From Catellatospora methionotrophica (GTDB lineage: Bacteria; Actinomycetota; Actinomycetes; Mycobacteriales; Micromonosporaceae), in contig NZ_JAAOTJ010000028.1 in the NCBI RefSeq assembly GCF_011297335.1, forward strand, positions 1-63,703: DNA of 63,703 nt, given 5' to 3'. The notes under the pieces are model-generated. The model ran no database searches, had not been told where the DNA came from, and worked only from the letters and a program-made list of their open reading frames with translations. This document shows, in pieces, positions 32,493 through 40,203 of this stretch. A program made the translations under genes and the position numbers. Numbering within the stretch: the stretch's first letter is position 1; every line of letters begins with the position of its first letter.

Positions 32493-33269
32493 TCAGTTCG
32501 GGATCGCCGTCCGCAGCCGGTCGAGGGTCTGCCTGAGCAGCCGCGAGACGTGCATCTGGGACAGGCCGGTCTCGGCGGCGATCTCGGACTGGCTCATCCG
32601 GGCGTACACCCGCATGACCAGGATGCGCCGTTCCCGCGGCGCCAGTCTGGCCAGCGCGGGACGCAGGCACATGCGTTCCTCGACCACGGCGTAGCGCCCG
32701 TCCACGGCGCCGATGCTGTCGATGAGCTCGGGTCCCGCGCCGCCCGCCGGTGAGGTGTTCAGCGAGAGCGGCCGGTACGCGTTCCAGGACTCCATCGCGG
32801 TCAGCACTTCGGTGAGCGCGATGTCCAGGTGGTCGGCGACCTCGGCGGCGGCGGGCGCTCGACCGCGCTGCTGGCTGAGTTCGTGGGTGGCGGCGGCCAC
32901 CCGGGGACCCAGCTCCTTGACCGAGCGGGACACCCGCATGCCCCATACGGCGTCACGGAAATGCCGCTTGAGGGCGCCGACGATGAACGGCACCGCGTAC
33001 GCGGTGAAGGGCACCTGCTGCGCGGCGTCGTACCTGTCGACCGCCTTGATCAGCGCCAGGGCGGCGACCTGCGCCAGATCTTCGAGGTGTTCGCCGCGTC
33101 CGGCGAAGCGCCTTGCGAGCCGCCGTGCCATCGCCAGGTTCTCCTCGATGACCTGGGCGCGGATCCTGGCCCGGTCGGGGTGACCGGGCGGCAGCTCGTC
33201 GCGTCGGTGCAGCAGCTGTTCGGCTGATGGCTCGGTCGTACGCTCGGCATGAACGGTCATACGGATCAT
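32493..33269 (-). CDS. SigB/SigF/SigG-family RNA polymerase sigma factor
   Basis: A 258-residue sigma-70 group 3 factor. Region 2 reads NLAMARRLARRFAGRGEHLEDLAQVAALALIKAVDRYD (about 45-82), region 3 VRVSRSVKELGPRVAAATHELSQQRGR, and region 4 LAPRERRILVMRVYARMSQSEIAAETGLSQMHVSRLLRQTL. Relatives drive general stress and development regulons and are held by anti-sigma factors, none of which is encoded nearby. ATG at 33269 is taken, with ATG at 33260 as an alternative. Neither has a good ribosome binding site. Two GAF-ANTAR genes upstream on the same strand suggest a stress-regulation cluster. Confidence 0.93.
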   Translation of the reverse strand: MIRMTVHAERTTEPSAEQLLHRRDELPPGHPDRARIRAQVIEENLAMARRLARRFAGRGEHLEDLAQVAALALIKAVDRYDAAQQVPFTAYAVPFIVGALKRHFRDAVWGMRVSRSVKELGPRVAAATHELSQQRGRAPAAAEVADHLDIALTEVLTAMESWNAYRPLSLNTSPAGGAGPELIDSIGAVDGRYAVVEERMCLRPALARLAPRERRILVMRVYARMSQSEIAAETGLSQMHVSRLLRQTLDRLRTAIPN

Positions 33270-33440
33270 CGCCCTGGGACTGGAGGCAGCGGTGTGCCGG
33301 CTGAGCCGGCGGCCTCTGCTGAGACAGCCGGTGTTGCCTGGTCACGACCGCGGGGTCCGGGCGGCGTGGATGACTACGCGGTGACGGGTGACGCTGTTGG
33401 CGTTACGGCCAGCACATCGGGTGTTCTGTCCGACGCGCGT

Positions 33441-34217
33441 TCAGCCTACGCCCCCGTCCGAGCGGTGCAAGGGGATCGGCGCTCGCGCGTACGCCGTGGG
33501 CGCCGGCTCGCCGAGCCAGCGGGTCTCTGATCCGTCGACGATGGACCGGGCCAGTTCGGACAGCTGCCGGTTGTTGCGGCGGGCGGTGTGACGGAGCAGT
33601 TCGAACGCCTCGTCCATGTCGACCTGGCGGCGCTCGGCTATGACGCCCTTCGCCTGCTCGATGATGATGCGGCTGTTGAGCGCCGTCTGCAGTTGCTCGG
33701 CCAGCGTCTCGTGGTGGCGGATGGCGCGGGCCTGCAGCAGCCCGATCGTGGCCACGTCAGCCAGCGCCTGTCCCAGCTGGATCGTGCGCTCGTCGAGCGC
33801 GCCCGGCTGCCCGCCGAAAAGGTTCAATGCGCCGATGACGTCCGAGCGCAGACGCATCGGCAGCGCGTGCACCGAGGCGAATCCGCTCTCGCGAGCCTGG
33901 GTGACGAAGCGCGGCCAGCGCTCGGCGGCCGCCGACAGGTCCGCGACCGCGACCGCCCGGCCGGAGTGGAAGCATTCCGGACAGGGTCCCTCGTCCGTCT
34001 GCAGCTGGAGCAGTTCCAGCAGCCGGGTCTGCTCGGTGGAGGCCGCCGCGACCCGCAGCGCCCCCCGCTGGTCGGTGAGCAGCACACCCGCCGCGGCCAC
34101 GCCGAGGACTCGCGCGCACCGCACCGTGACCTGGTGGAGGAAGTCCATCAGATCGAAGTCGTCGACCAGCGTGTCTGCCAGCTCGACGAAGGCCTCGGCC
34201 AGCTGTCGTTCACTCAT
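33441..34217 (-). CDS. GAF-ANTAR RNA-binding antiterminator
   Basis: A 258-residue regulator. An N-terminal GAF sensor domain (FVELADTLVDDFDLMDFLHQVTVRCARVLGVAAAGVLLTD to about residue 160) is followed by an ANTAR domain (LQTALNSRIIIEQAKGVIAERRQVDMDEAFELLRHTARRNNRQLSELARSIV). ANTAR domains bind paired RNA hairpins to prevent termination. ATG at 34217 follows GGGGGAG, and the longer frame from 34262 lacks a binding site. It lies 171 nt upstream of the sigma-factor gene and downstream of a second GAF-ANTAR gene. Confidence 0.9.
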   Translation of the reverse strand: MSERQLAEAFVELADTLVDDFDLMDFLHQVTVRCARVLGVAAAGVLLTDQRGALRVAAASTEQTRLLELLQLQTDEGPCPECFHSGRAVAVADLSAAAERWPRFVTQARESGFASVHALPMRLRSDVIGALNLFGGQPGALDERTIQLGQALADVATIGLLQARAIRHHETLAEQLQTALNSRIIIEQAKGVIAERRQVDMDEAFELLRHTARRNNRQLSELARSIVDGSETRWLGEPAPTAYARAPIPLHRSDGGVG

Positions 34218-34279
34218 GGGCGCTCCCCCTGCAACGATAGTCTTCCGCGCGCACATGAGCATCCTGGGCGGTCATGCCG

Positions 34280-35026
34280 TCACACCTCATCCTGTTCCAT
34301 GCTCTCCCGCAGGGAGTCGGGCTCGAACCGCAGACGGCGCTCGACCACGTCCCGCGCCACGTCGCCGAGCCTGCGGTCGTGGGCGTAGGCGTAGGCGCGC
34401 AGGCGGGCGAACGCGATCTCTGCGCTGGCCCCGAGCTGCGCGATGATCATTCCGGTGGCCTGGTGCACCTGAACCTGGTGCGCGGTCGGGTCATCGCGCT
34501 GCCAGGCCAGTTCGGAGGTGTCCGGTTGCAGCCCCGCTGCGTCGTCGATCACCATCATGGCGGTGGCGTCGGCGAACGCCAGCGCGTCGGCGAGTTCGTA
34601 CGAGCTCATCGCGCCGGGCCGGGCGCGATAGAGATCGAGCACGCCCAGCCGGATCGCCCCGATCTGCAGTGGCAGGGCGAACACGGCACGCGCCCCGCTG
34701 TCCAGGGCTGCCGGGCTGAACACCGGCCAGCGGCTCAGGCTCTCCGATGACCGCAGATCCGGGGCGATCACGGGTCCACCCCTCGTGAAGGCGTCGACAC
34801 ACGGGCCCTGCCCGTACGTCAGCTGCCACTCCTCCAGGTCGGCGGCCACCCGGTCGGAGGCGTGGAGCACATCCCGGGCGGTGGAACCGGCCATGATCGT
34901 CACACCTGCTCCATCCACATTGACGCCCGCCATCGCCGCCGCGCAGACGTGCCCCACCGTCGCCGGTGCTCCCATCGTCTGCTTGCCGACCTGCGCCCAG
35001 ATCCGCATGACGCGCTCATTGACCAT
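34280..35026 (-). CDS. Second GAF-ANTAR regulator
   Basis: A 248-residue protein. It has a GAF domain (GAPATVGHVCAAAMAGVNVDGAGVTIMAG through LPLQIGAIRLGVLDLYRARPG) and a short ANTAR domain (VHQATGMIIAQLGASAEIAFARLRAYAYAHDRRLGDVARDVVERRL). The start is uncertain: ATG 35026 is taken, GTG 35047 and ATG 35008 are possible, and none has a good binding site. A strong GGGAGG with GTG at 35084 instead opens a 22-codon frame ending at 35016, so translation of the regulator may be coupled to this leader. The upstream module resembles that of the cysteine-rich operon. Confidence 0.85.
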   Translation of the reverse strand: MVNERVMRIWAQVGKQTMGAPATVGHVCAAAMAGVNVDGAGVTIMAGSTARDVLHASDRVAADLEEWQLTYGQGPCVDAFTRGGPVIAPDLRSSESLSRWPVFSPAALDSGARAVFALPLQIGAIRLGVLDLYRARPGAMSSYELADALAFADATAMMVIDDAAGLQPDTSELAWQRDDPTAHQVQVHQATGMIIAQLGASAEIAFARLRAYAYAHDRRLGDVARDVVERRLRFEPDSLRESMEQDEV

Positions 35027-35084
35027 GTCGCGCCCGCACCGGCACACGTCGCACGGCGGGGCCGCCCGAGACCTTCGTGATCAC
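35016..35084 (-). CDS. Possible leader peptide before GAF-ANTAR gene
   Basis: GTG at 35084 has GGGAGG with 4-nt spacing and opens a 22-codon frame (VITKVSGGPAVRRVPVRARHGQ) that stops inside the start region of the GAF-ANTAR gene, in a different frame. It is either a coupling leader or the sign of a frameshift in the regulator's start. Low confidence because of its size. Confidence 0.3.
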   Translation of the reverse strand: MITKVSGGPAVRRVPVRARHGQ

Positions 35085-35097
35085 CAGACCTCCCGGA

Positions 35098-35144
35098 ATC
35101 GACGTTTCATGGACGTCGCCGAGGTCCGGAGCCAACGTATACCC
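35098..35144 (-). promoter_or_regulatory. Conserved upstream module shared with 7489-7544
   Basis: On the minus strand TTGGCT and CATGAA are 18 nt apart and are followed by AAACGTCGAT, GGGAGG and the GTG at 35084. The sequence matches the module upstream of the cysteine-rich/Tat/MauE operon, which suggests co-regulation of the two loci. Confidence 0.5.
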
Positions 35145-35261
35145 ACAAGCCTACGCGCACCCGCGCCGATCGGGGGCGTCGCGGGCGCACGACGCCGACG
35201 TGCTCACCCGGGAACATCCTGCGCCGTCCCGGTGCGCACTAGACTGACCCTGGAGGGCACC

Positions 35262-35516
35262 ATGACACGACAGCGGCCGGACGGCACTCACGACCATCCG
35301 TACAGCGCGCTCAACCTCCGCCTGGCGCTCGCCGGATTCGGGCTGGTGTTCGCGGCTGTGCTCGCGGTCATCTCGTTCGCTTTCGGACTGACCTGGCTGG
35401 GCTGGTTCAGTGTGCTGCTGATGGCCGTCACGGTCGTCGACCTGATCGTCATCGCCCGGCGGCGGCGCCAGCGCGGCCGCGAGGACCACGACGCGCCGCA
35501 CTCGCTGTTCGAGTGA
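35262..35516 (+). CDS. Small membrane protein, DUF6343-type
   Basis: An 84-residue protein. A polar N-terminus (GTHDHPYSALNLRLALAGFG) is followed by two membrane spans (about 25-45 and 48-66) and a basic, charged tail (RRRRQRGREDHDAPHSLFE). The layout and the PYSALNLRLALAGFG opening fit the DUF6343 family of actinomycetes, whose role is unknown. ATG at 35262 follows GGAGG, and TAGACT at 35240-35245 is a plausible -10 box. It diverges from the GAF-ANTAR gene. Confidence 0.75.
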   Translation: MTRQRPDGTHDHPYSALNLRLALAGFGLVFAAVLAVISFAFGLTWLGWFSVLLMAVTVVDLIVIARRRRQRGREDHDAPHSLFE

Positions 35517-35572
35517 CCCGACCGTGCGCACCGGACCGCCGTGAAGGGCGCTGCGGTCCAGGTCAAACGGCA

Positions 35573-35584
35573 TATGATCAAAGC
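35573..35584 (+). promoter_or_regulatory. -10 box for a leaderless VOC gene
   Basis: TATGAT at 35573-35578, followed by 6 nt and ATG at 35585, with no ribosome binding site. This is the strongest leaderless promoter in the window. Confidence 0.65.
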
Positions 35585-35938
35585 ATGATCAACGGTATGC
35601 ATGCTCTGATCTACAGCACGAACCCGGACGCCGATCGGGCCTTCTTCCGGGACGTGCTGGGCTTCCCGCACGTGGACACCGGCGAGGGCTGGCTGATCTT
35701 CAGGGCTCCGCCCTCGGAGATCGCCTTCCATCCGGCCGACGCGCACACCCGCTGCGAGCTGTATCTGACCACCGACGACGTGGAGTCCACCGTGGCGCAG
35801 TGGGCAGAGCGCGGCCTCGAGATCATCGTCGCCCCGGCGCGGCGCGAGTGGGGCACCGAGGCCGTGGTGCGCCTGCCCGGCGGGGCGACCCTCGGCGTCT
35901 ACCAGCCCACCCACGCCACCGCCTTCAGCGCGGCCTGA
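35585..35938 (+). CDS. VOC-family protein (glyoxalase/dioxygenase superfamily)
   Basis: A 117-residue protein with the beta-alpha-beta-beta-beta pattern of one VOC domain pair: HALIYSTNPDADRAFFRDVLGFP at the start, then LIFRAPPSEIAFHP, ELYLTTDDVESTVAQWAERGLEI and VRLPGGATLGVYQP. Members bind metal and act on small molecules or bind antibiotics. The metal ligands cannot be assigned here. ATG at 35585 is set by the leaderless promoter, and a later ATG at 35597 is less likely. It is a single gene. Confidence 0.85.
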   Translation: MINGMHALIYSTNPDADRAFFRDVLGFPHVDTGEGWLIFRAPPSEIAFHPADAHTRCELYLTTDDVESTVAQWAERGLEIIVAPARREWGTEAVVRLPGGATLGVYQPTHATAFSAA

Positions 35939-36011
35939 ACCACGGCCGAGATCCGGCTTCGGGGACCCGGGCGGCCGGGTGGGCCGTACCGTCGGGGGGA
36001 GGAGGTCCGCC

Positions 36012-36614
36012 ATGTTCGTACAGGTCATCCGTGGCCGCGTGGCCGACCACGAGGCGGCGCGCGAGGCGTTCGAGGGCTGGGCGCGCGAGCTGTCCCCGGG
36101 TGCGGACGGCTGGCTCGGCACCACCGGCGGGGTCACCGCCGACGGCCGCCTGGTGGTGCTCGCGCGATTCGCCTCGGCCGAGGCGGCCCAGGCCAACAGT
36201 AGGCGGCCCGAGCAGGACCGCTGGTGGCGCGAGACCGCCGCGCTGGTGACCGACCCGGCCTTCCACGACAGTGCCGACGTGCGCGGTTACCTCGCCACCG
36301 GCTCCGATGAAGCGGGCTTCGTCCAGGTCATCACGGGCCAGACCACCGACCCGGACATGATGATGGACACCGTCACCCGGCTGTCGGCGAGCCTGCACCC
36401 GTTCCGCCCGGACCTCATCGGCGGCACCGTGGCGCTGCACCACGACGGGACCTTCACCGAGGCGGTGTACTTCACCTCGGTCGAGCAGGCCCGCGCGGGC
36501 GAGCAGCGGCGGCTGCCGCCGGAACTGCAGGGCGCGCTCGACCGGGCCGAGGGGCTGACCACGATGTTGTCCTACCACGACCTGACCGACCCCTGGCTGT
36601 TCTCGCCGGGTTGA
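36012..36614 (+). CDS. Dimeric alpha/beta-barrel (ABM-like) protein, duplicated domain
   Basis: A 200-residue protein made of two copies of a ferredoxin-like domain: FVQVIRGRVADHEAAREAFEGWARELSPGADGWLG and, about 100 residues later, FVQVITGQTTDPDMMMDTVTRLSASLHPFRPDLIG. Each has the strand-helix-strand pattern of antibiotic-biosynthesis-monooxygenase-like proteins. No cofactor motif is seen, as is normal for the family. ATG at 36012 follows GGGAGGAGG. It stands alone before the SGNH hydrolase gene. Confidence 0.78.
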   Translation: MFVQVIRGRVADHEAAREAFEGWARELSPGADGWLGTTGGVTADGRLVVLARFASAEAAQANSRRPEQDRWWRETAALVTDPAFHDSADVRGYLATGSDEAGFVQVITGQTTDPDMMMDTVTRLSASLHPFRPDLIGGTVALHHDGTFTEAVYFTSVEQARAGEQRRLPPELQGALDRAEGLTTMLSYHDLTDPWLFSPG

Positions 36615-36641
36615 GGGTCGCGCCCCGGGCGGCCGGGCGCT

Positions 36642-36653
36642 TAGCATGGGCCC
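36642..36653 (+). promoter_or_regulatory. -10 box for a leaderless SGNH hydrolase gene
   Basis: TAGCAT at 36642-36647, then 6 nt, then GTG at 36654. No ribosome binding site is present. Confidence 0.55.
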
Positions 36654-37274
36654 GTGATTTTCGAGCCAGGTCAGCGCATCGTGTTCATCGGCGACAGCAT
36701 CACCGACTGCGGGCGGCGCGACGTCGCCGCGCCGTACGGTGACGGCTACATGAGCCTGGTGCGGGCATTCGTCACCGCAGCCCGCCCCGAACTAGGCCTG
36801 AGCTGGGTCAATCGCGGCGTCAGCGGCGACACGGTGCGCGACCTGGCCGCCCGCTGGCAGGCCGACGTCCTCGACCAGCGGCCCGACTGGCTGAGCGTGA
36901 AGATCGGCATCAACGACGTGTGGCGCTTCTTCGAGAACCGGCACGGCGAGGCGGTGCCCCTCGACGAGTACACCGAGACGCTGCGGACGCTGCTGGCCAC
37001 GACGGTCGAGCACACCGGCTGCCGCCTGATCCTGGCCGATCCGTACGTGATCGAGTCCGACCGTGACGAGCCGCAGTACGCGATGACCCGCGACTACGCC
37101 GCGGCGGTCGCGGTGCTGGCGAAGGACTTCGGCGCGCTGCACGTGCCCGTGCAGGCGGCCTTCGACCGGGTGCTGGCCTCGACCACGCCCGCCGACTGGG
37201 CCGACGACCGCATCCACCCGAACCTGGCCGGGCACGCCGTCATCGCCCGCGCCTTCCTCGACGTCATCGGCTGA
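36654..37274 (+). CDS. SGNH/GDSL-family hydrolase
   Basis: A 206-residue esterase or lipase with all four blocks: FIGDSITDCG (Ser, block I), WVNRGVSGDTVRDL (Gly, block II), KIGINDVWRF (Asn, block III) and DRIHPNLAGHAVIA (Asp and His, block V). It has no signal peptide, so it is cytoplasmic. The substrate may be an acetylated sugar or lipid. The GTG start is fixed by the upstream -10 box for a leaderless message. Confidence 0.9.
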   Translation: MIFEPGQRIVFIGDSITDCGRRDVAAPYGDGYMSLVRAFVTAARPELGLSWVNRGVSGDTVRDLAARWQADVLDQRPDWLSVKIGINDVWRFFENRHGEAVPLDEYTETLRTLLATTVEHTGCRLILADPYVIESDRDEPQYAMTRDYAAAVAVLAKDFGALHVPVQAAFDRVLASTTPADWADDRIHPNLAGHAVIARAFLDVIG

Positions 37275-37304
37275 CCGCCGGGGCGGTCCGCCGCGCGGTG
37301 GCGG

Positions 37305-38021
37305 ATGGGTAGGGTACGGGGCATAGGGGCGTATACGGTCGGGGCGCTGTCGGTGCTCGTCCAGGTCGCGGCGGCGGCCGTGGCGGGATCGCTGCTGGGC
37401 GCGGCCGGGGCGCTGGTCGCGGCGGGTGTGGTCGCAGTGGCCGCGCTGCCGTACGGGTGGGCGGTCGGGCGGGTTAGGGCATATCCGAGCAGCGTGCGCG
37501 GGGCGGCGCTGTTCGCGGTAGACCACAGCTGGAGCCTGGTCAACACGGTCGCCGGGGCGGGTTTCCTGACCGTCAGCCTGGCCCGCGGGCATCACCTGGA
37601 CCCGCCGCGCTGCCGCGGCCGCGGCCGGATCGACATCCACGAGCAGGCCATCCGGGGGTACGCCACCACGCTGGGCAACGTCGTCGCCGGTGGCACCGCG
37701 GCCAACGAGCGCCACGAGGACCTCCACGTCCGGCAGGCGCGTCTGCTGGGGCCTTGCTACCTGCCGCTGGTCGGGCTCAACTACGCGCTGTTCAGCGTGC
37801 TGCCGGTGTGGTGGCTCTACCACGACCACGACGGCTACCCGATCACCGGACCGGGCCGCTACTTCACCCGCGGCGTGTACCTGCACGTCTGGCACGAGGC
37901 CTGGGCCTACCGTCGCGACGTCCGAGACCGCCACGGCGACCTGCCGGTGCCCAGGCCCGGTCGCCGCCTCCCGCGCCGCAGGGGGCATGACGGCGAACAC
38001 CCTACGAGTGACAGAACGTGA
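37305..38021 (+). CDS. Membrane protein of unknown function
   Basis: A 238-residue protein. The first 70 residues hold two hydrophobic segments (TVGALSVLVQVAAAAVAGSLLGAAGALVAAGVVAVAALPYGWAVG). A His-rich middle part with GRIDIHEQAIRGYATTLGNVVAGGTAANERHEDLHVRQARLLGP and a further hydrophobic segment LPLVGLNYALFSVLPVWWLY follow. The conserved-looking HED-LH and YHDHDGYP could bind metal, but I do not recognise a family. ATG at 37305 lacks a clear binding site, so the start is uncertain. The C-terminus overlaps an inverted repeat near the TetR gene. Confidence 0.6.
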   Translation: MGRVRGIGAYTVGALSVLVQVAAAAVAGSLLGAAGALVAAGVVAVAALPYGWAVGRVRAYPSSVRGAALFAVDHSWSLVNTVAGAGFLTVSLARGHHLDPPRCRGRGRIDIHEQAIRGYATTLGNVVAGGTAANERHEDLHVRQARLLGPCYLPLVGLNYALFSVLPVWWLYHDHDGYPITGPGRYFTRGVYLHVWHEAWAYRRDVRDRHGDLPVPRPGRRLPRRRGHDGEHPTSDRT

Positions 38022-38030
38022 ATCTGTCAC
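38008..38030 (+). promoter_or_regulatory. Inverted repeat, candidate TetR operator
   Basis: GTGACAG (38008-38014) and CTGTCAC (38024-38030) are perfect 7-bp arms with a 9-nt spacer, straddling the stop of the membrane-protein gene and about 115 nt before the TetR start. The TGACAG/CTGTCA form is common for TetR-family operators, but a weak terminator is possible. Confidence 0.4.
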
Positions 38031-38144
38031 CTGACAGGGCTACCGCGGCGGGCGCATTCCGGGGCGACCCGGGCGTGGCCGGAGACCGCTATGACCCGCA
38101 TTCGATGTCGGCGCTCCACAGCGAGCGGTAAGGTCTGCCTCGAC

Positions 38145-38735
38145 ATGGCAGATGCACCTCTCACTCCGGACCGGATCCTCGAAGCGGCGGAGGAGGCCCT
38201 CCGCCGCTTCGGACCGGCGAAGGCCAACGTCGTCGATGTCGCACGTGCGCTCAACGTCAGCCACGGCACTGTCTACCGCCATTTCCCCAGCAAGGCGGCG
38301 CTGCGCAACGCGGTCGCCGAGCGCTGGCTGGCCCGGCTGTCCGAGCCGCTGGCCGAGATCGCCGCCGAGCGCGGCCCGGCCCAGCCCCGGTTGCGCCGCT
38401 GGCTGGACGCCCTGTGCGACGCCAAGCAGAGCCGGGCCCGCGAGGAGCCCGAGCTGTTCACGACGTACTACCACCTGGCCCTGGAGGCCGACGAGGTGGT
38501 CCGCGCGCACATCAACGCGCTGGCGGCCCAGCTCGGCGAGATCATCGCCGACGGGGTCGGCCGGGGCGACTTCACGGTCGCCGACCCGTTCCGGGCGGGC
38601 CGCGCCGTCTTCGACGCGACCAGCCGTTTCCACCATCCCGCGCACATCGCCGAGTGGAACGACCCGGACCGGAAGGCCGCCTACGACGGCGTGTGGCAGC
38701 TGATCCTCAGCGGCCTCGGCGTACCGCAGGCATGA
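38145..38735 (+). CDS. TetR-family transcriptional regulator
   Basis: A 196-residue regulator with an N-terminal helix-turn-helix (RILEAAEEALRRFGPAKANVVDVARALNVSHGTVYRHFPSKAALRNAVAERWL, about 9-61) and a helical ligand domain (FHHPAHIAEWNDPDRKAAYDGVWQLILSGL at the end). ATG at 38145 is taken: TAAGGT at 38129-38134 is a -10 box, giving a 4-nt or no leader. Upstream in-frame starts lack a domain match. The candidate target is the inverted repeat at 38008. The ligand and regulon are unknown. Confidence 0.9.
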   Translation: MADAPLTPDRILEAAEEALRRFGPAKANVVDVARALNVSHGTVYRHFPSKAALRNAVAERWLARLSEPLAEIAAERGPAQPRLRRWLDALCDAKQSRAREEPELFTTYYHLALEADEVVRAHINALAAQLGEIIADGVGRGDFTVADPFRAGRAVFDATSRFHHPAHIAEWNDPDRKAAYDGVWQLILSGLGVPQA

Positions 38736-39395
38736 TCAGGCCTTGGCCGGACCGCGCAGCTCCCACACGCGGGTGTGCTTGACCGTGACGCTCTCCAGCG
38801 CGAACGGCGTCGGCACGTCGTAGGCGGCCACCTCGCGGAACAGCGGCTTGGGCAGGAACGCCCGGTCCGGGTCGCCGACCAGCACCTGCGCGCCGTTCTT
38901 GGCGGCCCGGCGCAGGAAACCGGTCATCCGGTCGGCCATCGCCTGGCTGTAGAAGACGTCCCCGGCCAGCACGATCTCGGCGTCGCCGGCGTCACCGCCC
39001 AGGATGTCGGCCTGGTCGACGTCCACCGCGACACCGTTGGCCGTCGCGTTCAGCCCGATCGCCGCCGCCGACAGCGGGTCGATGTCGACCGCGCGCACCG
39101 AGGCCGCCCCGGTCAGCCCGGCGGCGACCGCGACCAGCCCGGAACCCGACGCCAGATCCAGCACCCGCTTGCCGGCGGCAGTCTCGGGGTGATCGAACAG
39201 GTAGCGGGCCAGCGCCTGGCCACCGGCCCAGGCGAAGGCCCAGAACGGCGGCGGCTGCTCGCTGCGGTACTCGCCCTCGGTCAGCTCCCACAGGCCGATC
39301 GGCTCCTCGGCCTGGTGCAGCTTGAGCTCCGGCAGGAAGGCCACCGGGGCGAGCGCGGCGTACGAGCGGACGAAGTCAGCAGCGGTGTCGGTCAC
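38736..39395 (-). CDS. Class I SAM-dependent methyltransferase (protein-lysine/ETFB-type)
   Basis: A 219-residue methyltransferase. Motif I reads VLDLASGSGLVAVAAG (about 77-92), followed by VRAVDIDPLSAAAIGLNATANG and AEIVLAGDVFYS. The FWAFAWAGGQALARYLFDHPETAAGKRVLD stretch is typical of METTL20/ETFB-lysine and nicotinamide N-methyltransferase-like enzymes (MTF16). I prefer GTG at 39395 to TTG at 39401 because CACACT lies 6 nt before it and no binding site exists, as in leaderless genes. It converges with the TetR gene, with no gap. Confidence 0.85.
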   Translation of the reverse strand: MTDTAADFVRSYAALAPVAFLPELKLHQAEEPIGLWELTEGEYRSEQPPPFWAFAWAGGQALARYLFDHPETAAGKRVLDLASGSGLVAVAAGLTGAASVRAVDIDPLSAAAIGLNATANGVAVDVDQADILGGDAGDAEIVLAGDVFYSQAMADRMTGFLRRAAKNGAQVLVGDPDRAFLPKPLFREVAAYDVPTPFALESVTVKHTRVWELRGPAKA

Positions 39396-39461
39396 CGACA
39401 AAGTGTGCCGCCTGCCCGCCCGCGCCCCGCACGGCGGGCCGGGTGAGCCTGCCCACCTTCC

Positions 39462-40139
39462 TTATGCCGCCGTGAACGCCTCTCTCTCCTCGATCCGGAT
39501 CGGGATCTGCGTGCCGTACCGTTTCGGCAGCTCGATGCGCGCATCGGCGGCGTCTGCCGGGGTCACGTATACCGTGACGCCGTCGCCTCGGTTGCTCCCG
39601 CTCACCCCGGTGAGGTCGACGCCCTGCGCCTTCCAGTGATCGTCGTCGGCGAGGATCCGCCTGGCGAAGGCGTCCAGCGTGACGTGGTTGAACCGGGCCT
39701 CGGCCAGAAAGAGGCAGACGTCACCGGCCGTCGCGATGATGAAGGCGTCGTACCCCGCGTCGGGCACCCGGAAGACCGCGCCCTCACCCCGGTCCTCGGC
39801 GACCTCGGCTCCGGCGTGGAAGGCCCTGAACCGGCCTTCTCCCGCCTCCTGGATCGACTGCAGGACCCGCTGCAACTGCTCGCCTCCGGAGTAGAGGTCC
39901 ATCCCCTGGTACGTGCTGTGGGTGGGGATGGGCCTGTCCGGCCGACAACCCTTGGTCGGGATACCGACGACGTCTGAGTGCCGTGAGCGGAACGTCGCGA
40001 GAGGTGCGGGGGTGCCGCTGGGGGTGGCCGTGCCGTTCTGCGCGCCATGCGCCGAGGTGCCGGGTTCCGTGCAGGCGGTGAGCGTGAGAGCCAGCAGGAG
40101 TGCCGCGGTCATGCGCCGGTGCCGGCGAGGGATCATCAT
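39462..40139 (-). CDS. Lipoprotein of unknown function
   Basis: A 225-residue secreted lipoprotein. The signal (MMIPRRHRRMTAALLLALTLTACTEP) ends in a lipobox LTAC. The mature part has a Ser/Thr/Pro linker and then a globular domain with TYQGMDLYSGGEQLQRVLQSIQEAGEGRFRAFHAGAEVAE, AGDVCLFLAEARFNHVTLDAFARRILADDDHW and DGVTVYVTPADAADARIELP. I do not recognise a family. The start is ATG 40139, with GTG 40154 as alternative. It is divergent from the beta-propeller gene and lies 60 nt from the methyltransferase gene. Confidence 0.75.
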   Translation of the reverse strand: MMIPRRHRRMTAALLLALTLTACTEPGTSAHGAQNGTATPSGTPAPLATFRSRHSDVVGIPTKGCRPDRPIPTHSTYQGMDLYSGGEQLQRVLQSIQEAGEGRFRAFHAGAEVAEDRGEGAVFRVPDAGYDAFIIATAGDVCLFLAEARFNHVTLDAFARRILADDDHWKAQGVDLTGVSGSNRGDGVTVYVTPADAADARIELPKRYGTQIPIRIEEREAFTAA

Positions 40140-40203
40140 GTGAGGAAGACGCACCGCACAGCCGTGCCGGTTGCGTCTTGCGTGTTGCGCCGTTTAGCAG
40201 GGT

